Assembly (NCBI GenBank): GCA_016720595.1
Contig: JADKKI010000072.1
Span: 248,001 to 312,000 of the forward strand
DNA from: Myxococcales bacterium
GTDB taxonomy: Bacteria; Myxococcota_A; Polyangia; Haliangiales; Haliangiaceae
Reading direction: 5' to 3'
Length of the DNA: 64,000 nt
Shown here: one piece after another, positions 12,836-22,415 of the stretch
How the letters are laid out: each line of letters starts with the position of its first letter
Position numbering within the stretch: position 1 is the stretch's first letter
Notes under the pieces: model-generated
Told to the model about the DNA's origin: nothing
What the model saw: the letters and a program-made list of their open reading frames with translations, nothing else
The model's database searches: none
Program-made: the position numbers and the translations under genes

Positions 12836-14281
12836 ATGTCCGAGGTGCCCGAGGCGATCCGCGCGGCCTATGACCCAGAGCGATTTCGCGCCGACGGCCA
12901 CCGGCTGATCGACGCACTCGCGGATCAGCTGGCCGCCTGGCATGCCCGCGAGGGGCTCGCGGTGCCGTGGCGTCCTCCGGCCGAGGCGCGCGCGGCCTGG
13001 GCGGCCGAGGGGCTGGAGCACGGCGAGCTGGTCGCGGATCTGATGAAGGTGGCGCGTGCCTCGACGGCACTCGCCCATCCCCGCGTGATGGCGCACCAGG
13101 TGCCGCCGCCACTGCCGGGTGCGGCGCTCGCCGAGCTGGTCGCCGCGATGCTCAACAACGGGATGGCGGTGGCCGAGATGGGGCCCGCGGCGGTGCCGAT
13201 CGAGCTCGCCGTGATCGATTGGATGTGTGGGGCGCTCGGTCTGCCCGCCGGCGCGGGCGGCGTGCTGACCTCGGGCGGATCGCTCGGGAACCTGACCGCG
13301 CTCCTCGCGATGCGTCAGGCCCATGCGGGGTTCGACGTGTGGAAGGAAGGTGCGCATGCGGGCCCGCCGCTCGCGGTGATCGTGTCCTCCGACGCGCACT
13401 ACTCGATCGCGAGGACCCTGCGGATCATGGGCTGGGGCGATGGCGGCGCGATCTCGGCGCAGGTCGACGCCGAGCATCGGCTGACCGCGGCGGCGGTGGA
13501 GCGCGCCCTCGATGCTGCAACGGGGAGCGGCCGGCGCGTGATCGGCATCGTGGCCTCCGCCGGATCGACCGCGACAGGTGCGTTCGATCCCCTGAGCGAG
13601 CTCGCCGATCTCGCCCAGGCCCGGCAGCTGTGGCTGCACGTCGACGCCGCACATGGCGGGGGTGTGGCGCTGTCGGCCACCCATCGTCACCTCCTCGCCG
13701 GGATCGAGCGCGCGGACTCGGTGGTGTGGGACGCGCACAAGCTGCTGATGATGCCGGCGCTGGTCACCGCGGTGCTGTTCAAGCGCGGCGGGCATGCGTT
13801 CGAGGCGTTCGCGCAGCAGGCCTCGTACCTGTTCGCCGCGACCACGCCCGCGGAGACCTGGTGGGACCTCGGCCAGAAGACGCTCGAGTGCACGAAGCGC
13901 GCGATGGCGGTGGAGCTGTGGACCGCGCTGCGCGTGCACGGCGCGGGGTGGTTCGGGCAGGTCATCGATCGACAGATCGCGCTGGCGCACGGTCTCGCCG
14001 CACGGCTACGCGTTGCCGGGTTCGAGGTCCCGCTCGCCCCGACCTCGAACATCGTGTGCTACCGGCACGTGCCCGCAGGCGTCACGGGGCCCGCGCTCGA
14101 TGCGCACAATCGCGCGCTCCGCACCCAGGTGCTCGAGGACGGACGGTTCTACATCGTGGGCACGCAGCTCCCGGGTGGCTTCCACCTGCGCTCGACGATC
14201 ATGAACCCGCTGATCGAGGAGCGCGATCTCGATGATCTGGTCGCGCACCTGGTCGAGCTCGGGGCGCGATGCCGATCGTGA
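12836..14281 (+). CDS. Pyridoxal-phosphate-dependent decarboxylase (aromatic/glutamate decarboxylase fold)
   Basis: 481 residues, the usual size for group II PLP decarboxylases (aromatic L-amino-acid, tyrosine, glutamate or 2,4-diaminobutyrate). The cofactor site is intact: SSDAHYS with His188 stacking on [11 protein letters not shown] with Asp270 contacting the pyridine nitrogen, and the Schiff-base lysine Lys302 in DAHKLLMMP. The C-terminal domain ([13 protein letters not shown]) is complete. Substrate cannot be told from sequence. The stop lies inside the following ferredoxin gene (13-base overlap), so the two are co-translated, which suggests a redox-linked step or simple operon packing. 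Confidence 0.9.
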   Translation: MSEVPEAIRAAYDPERFRADGHRLIDALADQLAAWHAREGLAVPWRPPAEARAAWAAEGLEHGELVADLMKVARASTALAHPRVMAHQVPPPLPGAALAELVAAMLNNGMAVAEMGPAAVPIELAVIDWMCGALGLPAGAGGVLTSGGSLGNLTALLAMRQAHAGFDVWKEGAHAGPPLAVIVSSDAHYSIARTLRIMGWGDGGAISAQVDAEHRLTAAAVERALDAATGSGRRVIGIVASAGSTATGAFDPLSELADLAQARQLWLHVDAAHGGGVALSATHRHLLAGIERADSVVWDAHKLLMMPALVTAVLFKRGGHAFEAFAQQASYLFAATTPAETWWDLGQKTLECTKRAMAVELWTALRVHGAGWFGQVIDRQIALAHGLAARLRVAGFEVPLAPTSNIVCYRHVPAGVTGPALDAHNRALRTQVLEDGRFYIVGTQLPGGFHLRSTIMNPLIEERDLDDLVAHLVELGARCRS

Positions 14282-14574
14282 CGATCCTGCGGCCCGAGGA
14301 CGCCGCGCCGCTGGTCGCCGAGGTTCACGTGGGATCGACCTTGTTCGAGGCGGGGGCGAAGGTCACCGCGGGGATCGACACCGCGTGCGTCGGCAAGGGG
14401 ACGTGCGGGCTGTGCCGCGTGAAGATCGTCGCCGGCGCCGAGCACCTGAACCCGTTCACCGACGAGGAGCGCAAGCACCTCGGCAACGTGTATCACCTCA
14501 CCAAGGTCCGCCTCGCGTGTCGCTCGAAGCTCACGGGTGATGTGACGATCCAGATCGTCCGCAAGAGGAAGTAG
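14269..14574 (+). CDS. 2Fe-2S ferredoxin (plant/xanthine-dehydrogenase-like cluster motif)
   Basis: 101 residues. Four cysteines occur as Cys40-x5-Cys46-x2-Cys49 and Cys84 ([12 protein letters not shown] and RLACRSKL). This is the CX5CX2C...C pattern of beta-grasp 2Fe-2S ferredoxins, with the usual EAGA-type segment before the first Cys. It is a small soluble electron carrier. It begins 13 bases before the end of the decarboxylase gene, with ATG out of frame. No reductase is adjacent. Confidence 0.88.
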   Translation: MPIVTILRPEDAAPLVAEVHVGSTLFEAGAKVTAGIDTACVGKGTCGLCRVKIVAGAEHLNPFTDEERKHLGNVYHLTKVRLACRSKLTGDVTIQIVRKRK

Positions 14575-14581
14575 CGCTCGC

Positions 14582-14608
14582 GGGGGCACCGGACGGTCAC
14601 CGGCCCCC
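14582..14608 (+). terminator. GC-rich imperfect hairpin after the ferredoxin gene
   Basis: GGGGGCACCGG and CCGGCCCCC can pair around a short loop, seven bases after the ferredoxin stop. There is no T tract, so intrinsic termination is uncertain. Confidence 0.3.
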
Positions 14609-14684
14609 ATGCGGGTCGCGACCAAGGGTACGATCGTGTCGGTACGCGCGCGGGCCTTCTCCGCGTGCAGGGAAGGAGATCTGG

Positions 14685-15356
14685 ATGAACCTGTTCGCCA
14701 AGACCGTGTTTGCCGTCGCGACGCTCGCGCTGCCCGCCGTTGCGCTCGCTGATGACCCGCCCGCCGGCTCGGCGGTGGATCCGAACGCTGGCATGCCGAT
14801 GCCGCCGCCGGATGGCGGCGATGGGCAGAACCCCGCGGTGGCGCCGATGCCTCCGAACGAACCCGCCCCCGCCACCAAGTCCGGCAAGGGCGCGTCGACG
14901 ATCGGTGGTGATCTCGCGTTCGTGCTGCCGCTCGGGGACTATGCCGACGGCACGAACTTCGCGCTCGGCGCGTTCGGGCGGTTCGAGTTCGGCGTCAGCA
15001 ACGAGCTCGACGTCACGGTCCGCGTCGGCTACCTCTGGCACAAGACCGACACCGATGGGCTGAGCCTCGGGATGATCCCGATCCTCGTCGGTGGTTCGTT
15101 CAAGATCGGTGGCGGCGGCTTCGTGTATGGCGAGGCCGGCTTCAACAACGTCCGCGTCTCGTTCGACTCCGGTGGCCTCTCGGGGAGCGACTCGGAGACC
15201 TACCTGAGCCTGGGCGCCGGTGGCGGATACGCGGCCGGGAAGGTCAAGGCGCGTGTGGGCCTGTGGATGCCCGGGCGTCCGAAGGACTCGAACGACGGCC
15301 ACACCACCCTCTATGGCGTGCTCGCGTCGGTCGGCTTCGACTTCGCGTCGCTGTAG
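14685..15356 (+). CDS. Secreted outer-membrane beta-barrel-like protein
   Basis: 223 residues with an excellent Shine-Dalgarno (GGAAGGAG at 14670-14677). A signal peptide (about 1-22, ending VALA-DD) is followed by a Pro/Gly-rich linker (about 25-65) and then by alternating hydrophobic strands with many Gly and aromatic residues, ending in VGFDFASL. The last residues alternate as in barrel strands, but the terminal residue is Leu rather than Phe. This resembles small porin-like outer-membrane proteins; no specific family is recognised. It is convergent with the Ser/Thr kinase gene, leaving three bases between the stop codons. Confidence 0.7.
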   Translation: MNLFAKTVFAVATLALPAVALADDPPAGSAVDPNAGMPMPPPDGGDGQNPAVAPMPPNEPAPATKSGKGASTIGGDLAFVLPLGDYADGTNFALGAFGRFEFGVSNELDVTVRVGYLWHKTDTDGLSLGMIPILVGGSFKIGGGGFVYGEAGFNNVRVSFDSGGLSGSDSETYLSLGAGGGYAAGKVKARVGLWMPGRPKDSNDGHTTLYGVLASVGFDFASL

Positions 15357-15359
15357 CGG

Positions 15360-17537
15360 CTACGGCTTGGCCGTGACGCAGATGTTCGGGCCGGCCTCGG
15401 TGACCTCGCAGGTCGTGTCCCACTCGATCGGCGGCTTGGACTTGTCCCCGTCGTTGACGAGGTGCAGCTTGACCCGCCCGACGGGGAGCCTGAAGTTCGG
15501 CCCCGAGGCCTGACCGATGTTCTTGCCGTTCAGGTAGACGTTGCCCCAGCCGCCGGTCACCCGGATCTGGACGGTGGCGAACTTCTGCGCGGCTTTCAGC
15601 GTCTTGTCGACCTCGAAGGTCTTGCCGGCCTCGAGGGTGACCTTGAACGTGAGGGTCTCGAACCCGGCCTTCGTCAGGGTCAGGGTCGCGTCCTTGACCG
15701 CCGACAGATCGGTGCGGGTCAGCGGCGTGACTCCGAGCCCACGGCCGGCGAGCGTGACCTGGGTCCCCGCCGGATCGGTCACCACGTGGAGCGTGGCGGG
15801 CGCCGCGGCGAACGTCTGCCGATCGACGATCGTCTTGCCGGCGAGGACCTCGAGCTCGTAGTCGATCGGCAAGAAGCCAGGAAGCTCGAGGTGGATCTTC
15901 GCCTTGCCGGCCGGGACGTTGTTGATCTGCACCGGCGTCGGGTTCCCCAGCGCGACGCCATGGATCGTCCCCGTGGCACCCGGCGGCGTGGTCACGATCT
16001 CGACGGTGCCCGTGGTCGCGGGCGCGATCACCGCCGCGTCCTTCGGCGCGTTGTCGATGATCGGCCGATCGTCGGGCGTCGACTTCCGGGTCAGTGCGTA
16101 GATCCCGGCCCCGCCGGCTCCGGCGACCACCAGCCCGAGCACGATCCAGCGGGTGGCTCCCTTCGGTGCAGCGGCGGCGCCGTCGGGCCGGTCAGGCGGG
16201 TTTGCCTTGGTGGTGCCAGGCTTCTTGGCCCCGGCGGTGTCGGGGCGCGGCGCCACGGCGTCCTCGGGGATCTCGAGATCCTTCGGGACCGAGCCCGTCG
16301 GCGGACCACCGACCTCGGTGTGCCGATCGCGATCCATCGACTGCTCGAACAGCCGGTGGGCCTCGGTATCGCCGGGCATCGCCTCCACCTGCTCGGAGTT
16401 GCGACGGGCGCGCGGCGCGGCGACCTTGGTGTTGTCGACCTCGAGCGTGGACAGGCCATCGGCGCCGAGCTTGCGGAACAGGCCCGTCGAGGTCGGCGGA
16501 TCGCCGCTGTTGGTCTCGGTCGGCGCCGGCTTGCCATCGGTGATCGCGGTGCGGCGCGCCGCCGTGGGGTTGTCCACGAGCTGCTTGCGGATCACGTCGT
16601 CGAGCGCGCCGCGGCCGCTCTGGCGCTTCGCGGGGATCACGGTCGCGAGCGCCTCGGCGACATCGAGCGCGGTCGCCATGATCGACGACTCGTACGACAG
16701 CTCGATCAGGCTTCGCAGCACCGTGGCCGGGCGGCTCGGGCGATCGATCGGCTTGCGCGCGAGGGCCTGTGCGAGCACGTCGTCGAGCCGCGAGGGCAGG
16801 CCGGCCCGCAGGGAGGCCATCCGCGGGATCGGCATCTCGTGGATGTTCTTCGCGATGTCCTCGGCCTCCTCGCCGGGGAACAGCTTCTGGCCGGTGAACA
16901 GCTCGAAGATCACGCTCGCTGCGCTGAACAGGTCGCTCCGGGTATCGAGGGTGTCACCGCGCGCCTGCTCGGGTGACATGTACCGCCACTTGCCCATCAC
17001 CTTGCGTGGCCCCGGCCCACCGCCGCGGTGGGGCTGGGCCGCGACCGCGATCCCGAAATCGGCGATCTTCACCTCGCCGGCGCGCGAGATCAGGATGTTC
17101 GAGGGCGAGACATCGCGGTGGACGACGTTGTGCCCGTGCGCGAAGTCGAGCGCACGGATGATCTCGATCGCGATGTGGAACGCCGCGGGCAGGGGCACGG
17201 GGCGCCCCTCGTCCTTGAACTTGCGGAGCATCGCCGCCAGGTCGAGCCCGTCGACGTACTCCATCGCGATGAACAGCGATTCGCCGATCCGACCGAAGTC
17301 GAACACCTGGACGATGTTCGCGTGCGACAGCCGAACCGCGACCTTGGCCTCCGCGATGAACCGGGCGGCGAACTCGGGATCGCTCGCCAGCTCCGGCAAG
17401 ATCCGCTTGATCGCGATCGTCTTCTCGAACCCGTGAGCACCGTAGGCCTTGGCCAGGAACACCTCGGCCATGCCGCCGACCGCGATACGGTCCAGCACGT
17501 CGTACCGCTCGAGGGATTTCTGGACCGTGTCTTCCAT
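15360..17537 (-). CDS. Membrane Ser/Thr protein kinase with C-terminal PEGA repeats
   Basis: 725 residues from ATG 17537. The kinase domain (about 12-280) has a glycine loop GGMAEVF (21-27), Lys44, HRDVSPSN (140-147, catalytic Asp142) and DFG (160-162). All catalytic residues are present, and the HRD loop has the VSPSN form common in myxobacterial kinases. A low-complexity juxtamembrane stretch (about 300-460) leads to one membrane segment (463-482). An extracytoplasmic region follows with two or three PEGA-type repeats (about 510-700), a domain also found in S-layer and surface proteins. It is probably a sensor of envelope ligands. It is divergent from a gene for another PEGA membrane protein, a plausible partner. 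Confidence 0.93.
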   Translation of the reverse strand: MEDTVQKSLERYDVLDRIAVGGMAEVFLAKAYGAHGFEKTIAIKRILPELASDPEFAARFIAEAKVAVRLSHANIVQVFDFGRIGESLFIAMEYVDGLDLAAMLRKFKDEGRPVPLPAAFHIAIEIIRALDFAHGHNVVHRDVSPSNILISRAGEVKIADFGIAVAAQPHRGGGPGPRKVMGKWRYMSPEQARGDTLDTRSDLFSAASVIFELFTGQKLFPGEEAEDIAKNIHEMPIPRMASLRAGLPSRLDDVLAQALARKPIDRPSRPATVLRSLIELSYESSIMATALDVAEALATVIPAKRQSGRGALDDVIRKQLVDNPTAARRTAITDGKPAPTETNSGDPPTSTGLFRKLGADGLSTLEVDNTKVAAPRARRNSEQVEAMPGDTEAHRLFEQSMDRDRHTEVGGPPTGSVPKDLEIPEDAVAPRPDTAGAKKPGTTKANPPDRPDGAAAAPKGATRWIVLGLVVAGAGGAGIYALTRKSTPDDRPIIDNAPKDAAVIAPATTGTVEIVTTPPGATGTIHGVALGNPTPVQINNVPAGKAKIHLELPGFLPIDYELEVLAGKTIVDRQTFAAAPATLHVVTDPAGTQVTLAGRGLGVTPLTRTDLSAVKDATLTLTKAGFETLTFKVTLEAGKTFEVDKTLKAAQKFATVQIRVTGGWGNVYLNGKNIGQASGPNFRLPVGRVKLHLVNDGDKSKPPIEWDTTCEVTEAGPNICVTAKP

Positions 17538-17615
17538 GGCTAGGCGAGCGCGTGTCCCGTGCCACACTTCCCACCCAGGACCGTGACGGGCATGGGACGC
17601 GCCCGCAAGGTGCCC

Positions 17616-17621
17616 TATAGT
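17616..17621 (+). promoter_or_regulatory. TATAGT -10 element for a leaderless start
   Basis: TATAGT, the best -10 match of the series, ends six bases before ATG 17628, which places the expected transcription start on or next to the A of ATG. AAGGGA overlaps the same gap but is too close to act as a normal ribosome site. Confidence 0.5.
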
Positions 17622-17627
17622 AAGGGA

Positions 17628-18880
17628 ATGTCGCCCGTCATGGCGGCCCTCCGGGCGCTCGTCTGCGCGCTGATCGTCTCCTTCTGGGGGGCGGTCCCAG
17701 CGCTCGCGGAGCGGCGCCCGGTCGCCGTCGTGAACCTGGATCTCGCCGACGAGTCCAAGGCGCGCCCGCTGGTCGATCAGCTCGGCTACGAGCTCAACGT
17801 CCATCCCGAGCTCCGCTCCCTCGACGACTCCTCGGATTCGGCCGCGCTCAAGGCGACCGGATCGACGATCCCGATCGCAACGGCCTCGACGCCGCGATCG
17901 ACAGCAAGGCCCGCGCGGAGGGCCAGCTCGTCGAGTTCAACTACGACCTGGCGGCCAACTACGCCAGCGTGGGGCAGCGCGCCCTGTTCACCGTGACCCC
18001 GGCGGCGGCGACCAAGCTGTTCGCGGATCTCGCGCTGCTCGAGGGGCAGGCGCTGCTCGAGGGCGCGGGGCAGCTCGGTGCGAGTCGCGCCGACGAGGCC
18101 CGGGCCGCGTTCGCCTTGTGCGCCCGGCTCGATCCCGACCGCACGCTCGATGCGGCCCGCTACCTCCCGAAAGTCGTCCAGGAGTACGCCAAGGCCCGGG
18201 CGGCCGCCGCGGCGCCGGGCTCGATCACCGTCAAGGGCACGGGGCGGGTGTGGATCGATGGCGTGGAGGTCGGCCAGGCGCCTGGGGGGTTCTCGGTGCC
18301 CGCGGGGCGCCACGTGGTGTGGCTGACCGGCGCCGAGCGCAACGTCGGCGGCGCGGCGACCGCGGTGGTCGCAGGCAAGCCCTCGGAGGTCACGATCAGC
18401 GAGGGCACCGTCGAGAAGCGCACCAAGGTCCAGCGCGCGCGGATCGCGCTCGCGCGTGCGGCCGATGCCACGGCGAAGTCCGCGGCGATGGGAAACCTCG
18501 CGAAGCTCGTCGGAGCGTCGGATGCGGTGCTGCTACAGGTGGCGGGTGACAAGGTGATCGTCCAGACCTGGCGTGCCGGGAACGTCGATCGATCGCCCGG
18601 GTTCTCGGCGCTCCGCGAGCGCGGCAAGGAGAAGCCGCTCGAGCTGCTCGCTCCCCTGGCGCCGCCGAAGAAGATCGAGAAGCCGATCGAAGGCCCGGTC
18701 GTCGGCCCGAAGCCCGTCGTCGTGAAGCGGTGGTACCAGCGCCGGTCCGTGCAGCTCGGGATCGCGGCCGGTGTCGTCGGCGCGATCGTCGGCGGATACT
18801 TCCTCGCGCAGGCCGGCGCGGACTTCTTCACGCCACTCTCGGATCTCGGGTTCGACACCAGCGAGATGGTGCGCAAGTGA
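17628..18880 (+). CDS. Secreted PEGA-domain membrane protein (single-base frameshift)
   Basis: From ATG 17628 a signal peptide (LVCALIVSFWGAVPALA) and about 55 mature residues read well until about 17852, then the frame degenerates and stops at 17996. The overlapping frame from about 17853 to TGA 18880 continues the protein (DRIDDPDRNGLDAA..). Adding one G at the GG of 17852-17853 joins them (ALK-GDRIDDP), giving about 416 residues. The second part contains a PEGA-like segment (GSITVKGTGRVWIDGVEVG) and a C-terminal membrane helix (about 18748-18815). It is divergent from the PEGA kinase, and its stop overlaps the following lipoprotein gene. It is either a broken gene or a homopolymer sequencing error. 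Confidence 0.75.
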
Positions 18881-20097
18881 GGACCCTCGCCGTCGCCGTC
18901 GCCCTGGTCGCGGCGCTCGTGCTGGCCGCTTGCGATCCGCCTTCGCCGCTGGTCCGGCTGCGGCTGGCGGATGGGCCGGTGGGGCAGTGCCCGTCCACCA
19001 GCTGCGCCGACGTGCCGATGCTGTGCGCGACCTGGATCAGCATCCGCGTCGTCGATCCGGCCGATCCCACGGCGCCGTATCTCTCGCAGTGTCAGCTCGT
19101 CCCGCAGGATCGCAAGAAGGACATGTGCTCGGTCGCGAGCGTGGAGCTCGATACGCCGCAGCTGCCCCTGCGCGATCTCGAGGTCCAGGTCGCGCTGTTC
19201 CCCGAATCGATGATCGGCACCGATGCGAACGGCGATCCGATCTGCCCCTCGGATACCCGGTACGACGCGTCCAGCGGGTTCCCGGTCGCCTCCGCGGAGA
19301 GCCCCGCCGTCGGTGGCCGCACGTACTACCACCCCGGCGACGACAAGATCCTCGTGACGCTCGGCTGCACGAACCTGATGGCGATCAACGAGGCGAGCTG
19401 CGGCGGGGTGGGCGCGATCCCGATCACCGCCGCGGTCAACGACTTCGACAGCGGCGTGACGTTCACCGGGGCGATGACGGTGTCGGTCGGCGAACCCGTC
19501 GTCGCAGATCCGTTCTACGTGCTGAGCCCGCAGCAGCTGCATGTCCTCGATCCGGTGCCGGCGCTGCGGTGGGCGGGCAGCGTGGATGCGCCCTTCACGA
19601 GCTACGCCTGCCTCGCCGTTCTCGACGACGCTCCCCAGAGCACCACCTCGGTCGTGTGCCGGCGCGCGACCGTCAATGACCTCACGCTCGACTGGCCGTC
19701 CCGCGTGGACGAGCCCGATCCCACCCGCCGGGTCGGCTCCGGGGTGCGCCTGTCGAAGGCCGCGCTCGATCAGATGCTCGCCGCGCTGTCGCTGACCTCG
19801 TTCCCGGTGCACGGCCTGACGATCGGCATCGTGCTCGATCCCAGCGGAAACTCCGTGGCCAACCAGGTGGTGACCCCGAGCGCTGGGACGGTGCAGTACT
19901 TCGCGGGCGACCGCGCCACCGTCGGCGGCACCAAGACCACGTCGAGTGGCGTGTGGGTCTCCACGGATGCACCGTTTGGCACCACGTTCTCCACGTTCGG
20001 CGGCACGCCACCGACGACCGTCCAGCGGATCGGCGGGTTGATCGACGGCAAGGTCACGATCGTCGTCCTCCAGTTCGGCGGCGGCACCGGCGGCTGA
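18877..20097 (+). CDS. Large lipoprotein of unknown function
   Basis: 406 residues from GTG 18877, which overlaps the preceding TGA (GTGA). A short signal peptide ends with the lipobox LAAC (Cys19), so it is lipid-anchored. The mature part is beta-rich, contains scattered cysteines (for example CPSTSCADVPMLC near the N-terminus) and ends in a Gly-rich tail. No family is recognised. Translational coupling to the upstream PEGA membrane protein suggests that both belong to one envelope assembly. Confidence 0.75.
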   Translation: MRTLAVAVALVAALVLAACDPPSPLVRLRLADGPVGQCPSTSCADVPMLCATWISIRVVDPADPTAPYLSQCQLVPQDRKKDMCSVASVELDTPQLPLRDLEVQVALFPESMIGTDANGDPICPSDTRYDASSGFPVASAESPAVGGRTYYHPGDDKILVTLGCTNLMAINEASCGGVGAIPITAAVNDFDSGVTFTGAMTVSVGEPVVADPFYVLSPQQLHVLDPVPALRWAGSVDAPFTSYACLAVLDDAPQSTTSVVCRRATVNDLTLDWPSRVDEPDPTRRVGSGVRLSKAALDQMLAALSLTSFPVHGLTIGIVLDPSGNSVANQVVTPSAGTVQYFAGDRATVGGTKTTSSGVWVSTDAPFGTTFSTFGGTPPTTVQRIGGLIDGKVTIVVLQFGGGTGG

Positions 20098-20128
20098 CGC
20101 CCCACGGGCCCGCTCGGCCGAGATGAGG

Positions 20129-20134
20129 TAGGGT
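20129..20134 (+). promoter_or_regulatory. TAGGGT -10-like element upstream of GTG 20141
   Basis: TAGGGT ends six bases before GTG 20141, with no Shine-Dalgarno between. Confidence 0.4.
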
Positions 20135-20140
20135 GCGGCC

Positions 20141-20983
20141 GTGGCGCGCGACCCCGTGACGAAGACCTGGTACCGGATCGCGGTGGCGAAGCCAGAGCAC
20201 CCCGCGGTCCTGATCGCCGCGCAGGGCGAACACCCCGGTGTGGCGATCGCCGCGGCCGAGGCTCACGTCGGCGGCGGCGCCCGCGCGCTCGCCGTCGAGG
20301 TCGCGCCGCAGAACGAGGTGCCGCTCGGCGAGAGCGTGGGTAAGCACCAGGTGGTCGAGCTCGGCGCCTCCGAGGAGATCGCGGGCTTCGCGTGGCCGGC
20401 CGGTGTGATCCCGCAGCTCGGGCATACGCGGTCGCTCGCCGAGGCGCGCGTGGGCTTCGCTCATCACGCGGATCCCCAGCGGTTGATCGTCGAGGCGCAG
20501 TGCGAGGGTGCAGGGCTCGTCGACGTGTTCCTCGGGATGATCGAGCGCCTGCCTACCGCTGACAACCTCGAGGTCCGCGTGCTCGATCACTTCGAGGACC
20601 GCGGTCAGACCGATGTCTGGCTGACCTCACGGGTCAACGCGCGGAAGATCCTCGCGTTCCTCGACGAGCACGATCACGAGCTGATCGCGAACGGTCACGT
20701 GCAGCTCTCGATCTACGTGCGCAAGCACAAGGCCACGCTCCGGCTCACCGAGCACAAGACGGTGGTGTGGATCGCCGACGATCGCGAGCTCGAGGGCGAG
20801 GTCGCACGGTGGTTCGGCGAGCTCGAGGTCCCGCGCGTGGACAAGCTCGCGCGGCTGACCAGCGTGCCTCACTTTCACGTGCGCGGCGCGAAGACCCGCG
20901 ATCGCAAGAAGCTCGGCGAGCAGCTGTTCCGTCAGCGCTTGCGGCGCGTCGATACGCTGCGCGTCGCCGACACCGCCGGGTGA
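20141..20983 (+). CDS. Hypothetical protein (280 aa)
   Basis: It starts at GTG 20141, six bases after a TAGGGT element. It is a soluble-looking protein without signal peptide or membrane segment, His- and Glu-rich, with mixed alpha/beta pattern ([31 protein letters not shown]). I recognise no domain. The last 52 bases overlap the convergent alkyladenine glycosylase gene, and both frames look genuine in the overlap. Confidence 0.65.
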   Translation: MARDPVTKTWYRIAVAKPEHPAVLIAAQGEHPGVAIAAAEAHVGGGARALAVEVAPQNEVPLGESVGKHQVVELGASEEIAGFAWPAGVIPQLGHTRSLAEARVGFAHHADPQRLIVEAQCEGAGLVDVFLGMIERLPTADNLEVRVLDHFEDRGQTDVWLTSRVNARKILAFLDEHDHELIANGHVQLSIYVRKHKATLRLTEHKTVVWIADDRELEGEVARWFGELEVPRVDKLARLTSVPHFHVRGAKTRDRKKLGEQLFRQRLRRVDTLRVADTAG

Positions 20984-21525
20984 TCGCGCCACCAGAACCG
21001 ATACGGCCGCGCCGCCCACGGACCCGCATAGTCGACGCCGATCCGCGGCCCACTGGCGAGCTCCGGCACGAGCTCGGTGGAGGCGACGAACAGCGCGCCG
21101 CGGGCGAGGTCCCGGCGATCGTGCGCGCGATCGAGGAGCAGGGCCGTGGTCACCTTGCCGGGGCCGCGCCCGATCGCAGGATCCGCGGGGAGCCCGGCGT
21201 GAGGTGCGATCGCTCGGATCAGCACCGCCTGCCCATCGCCGTCCTCGCCGGTCACGATGTTGAACATCTGGTGGACGCCGTAGCAGAGGTAGACGTACGA
21301 GATGCCGCCCGGTCCGAACATCACGCTCGTGCGTGCCGTGGGGCCGAAGCGCGCGTGACTCGCGAGATCGTCGGGGCCGAGATACGCCTCGGTCTCGACG
21401 ATGATCCCGGCGCGCCGGCGGTGGACGAGGGCGCAGCCGATCAGCTCGCGCGCCACGGTCAGGGCATCGCGGGCGAACCACGCGGCCGGTAGGCGGTTCG
21501 CCCGGAGGGAGGCCGTCGCCGTCAT
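20932..21525 (-). CDS. mpg: 3-methyladenine (alkyladenine) DNA glycosylase, AAG/Mpg family
   Basis: 197 residues from ATG 21525. Family motifs are clear: ARELIGC near the N-terminus, the catalytic Glu in [49 protein letters not shown] and GPGKVTTAL. The enzyme excises alkylated purines (3-methyladenine, hypoxanthine) by base flipping. Length matches the bacterial Mpg family. Its ATG overlaps the stop of the upstream exonuclease gene (ATGA), so the two form a DNA-metabolism operon. The C-terminus overlaps the convergent hypothetical gene by 52 bases. Confidence 0.93.
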   Translation of the reverse strand: MTATASLRANRLPAAWFARDALTVARELIGCALVHRRRAGIIVETEAYLGPDDLASHARFGPTARTSVMFGPGGISYVYLCYGVHQMFNIVTGEDGDGQAVLIRAIAPHAGLPADPAIGRGPGKVTTALLLDRAHDRRDLARGALFVASTELVPELASGPRIGVDYAGPWAARPYRFWWRDHPAVSATRSVSTRRKR

Positions 21526-22340
21526 GCCGGCGCTGGCGGAGACCCGAGCAGGTGCGGGCGATCGAGGCGACCCAGGACCGCCTCGACGCGACCGTCGATC
21601 GCCAGGGCATCGAGCAGCTCCGCGGTGCGCGCGCGATAGTCTTCGGGCGAGAGCTGACCCTGGAGCAGCCGGAACCGAAGGAACAACAGGGCCGTCTGCG
21701 CGACATCCGCCAGGCAGTACTGCTGGATCGATGCGAGCTGGCCCTCGCGATACAGGCCCTCGACCTGCGAGCCATCGACGCCGACCTTGCCGGGCAGGCC
21801 GATCAGCCGCGCGATCGCATCGAGGCTGCCGGAGCGGGTCGCGCCGTGATCGGCCAGCCAGTCGCAGAGATCGAGGTGGCCCTGCTCGCTGTAGCGATAG
21901 CGGATGCTGCTCTCGCGGTAGTACCAGGCGAGCGAGACGCCGTGGCACAGCGCCCGGAGCGCGATCACCGGCAGGTCGAAGCTCCGCCCGTTATAGGTGA
22001 CGAGCACCGGGCGGGCCCGGCCGACAAACCGCGAGAAGTCCTCGAGCAGGCCACGCTCCCGCTCGTCCGGGCTGCCGCTCCCCCCCGCCGGGTCGCCGAC
22101 CACGCCCAGGCGCTTGAGGCCGTAACCATGATCCAGCCACAGACATCCAATCACCACGATGCGGTGTGCCCAGGTCGGCGGAAACGGCGAATCTCCCCTC
22201 CCGGGGGCTCCTGACGTGCCTGCAACGCCGATCGGACGCTCCCAGCGCTCGGTATCGGGGATCGTCTCGATATCGAGGACCAGGTACTCGGCGCTCGGCG
22301 TCCGTGCCACGGCGGGGACGCTAGGCCGCGGGTGTGACAT
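21522..22340 (-). CDS. Predicted 3'-5' exonuclease related to the PolB exonuclease domain
   Basis: 272 residues from ATG 22340. The DnaQ/RNase H-like signature is complete in outline: [11 protein letters not shown] (Exo I, Asp-x-Glu), [13 protein letters not shown] (Exo II), and a late [11 protein letters not shown] segment (Exo III-like, with its Asp). The [13 protein letters not shown] segment is typical of the DNA polymerase B-like exonuclease family (Pfam DNA_pol_B_exo2). It probably trims single-stranded 3' ends in DNA repair. It is operonic with the alkyladenine glycosylase downstream (4-base overlap) and divergent from the first CFI-box gene with 75 bases between starts. Confidence 0.88.
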   Translation of the reverse strand: MSHPRPSVPAVARTPSAEYLVLDIETIPDTERWERPIGVAGTSGAPGRGDSPFPPTWAHRIVVIGCLWLDHGYGLKRLGVVGDPAGGSGSPDERERGLLEDFSRFVGRARPVLVTYNGRSFDLPVIALRALCHGVSLAWYYRESSIRYRYSEQGHLDLCDWLADHGATRSGSLDAIARLIGLPGKVGVDGSQVEGLYREGQLASIQQYCLADVAQTALLFLRFRLLQGQLSPEDYRARTAELLDALAIDGRVEAVLGRLDRPHLLGSPPAPA

Positions 22341-22415
22341 CGCATACGCGATCCGGTCGGGCCGGCGAGTCGTAGTGAGGGGAAACGCTCGCCAGCGGGC
22401 CGGGGGTTGGCAATA

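Noticed and set aside
17549..17564. Possible sigma-54 promoter (TGGCACG on the minus strand) upstream of the PEGA kinase
   Set aside because: The -24 box is perfect, but the -12 position reads ACGC instead of TTGC, so the match is too weak to call.
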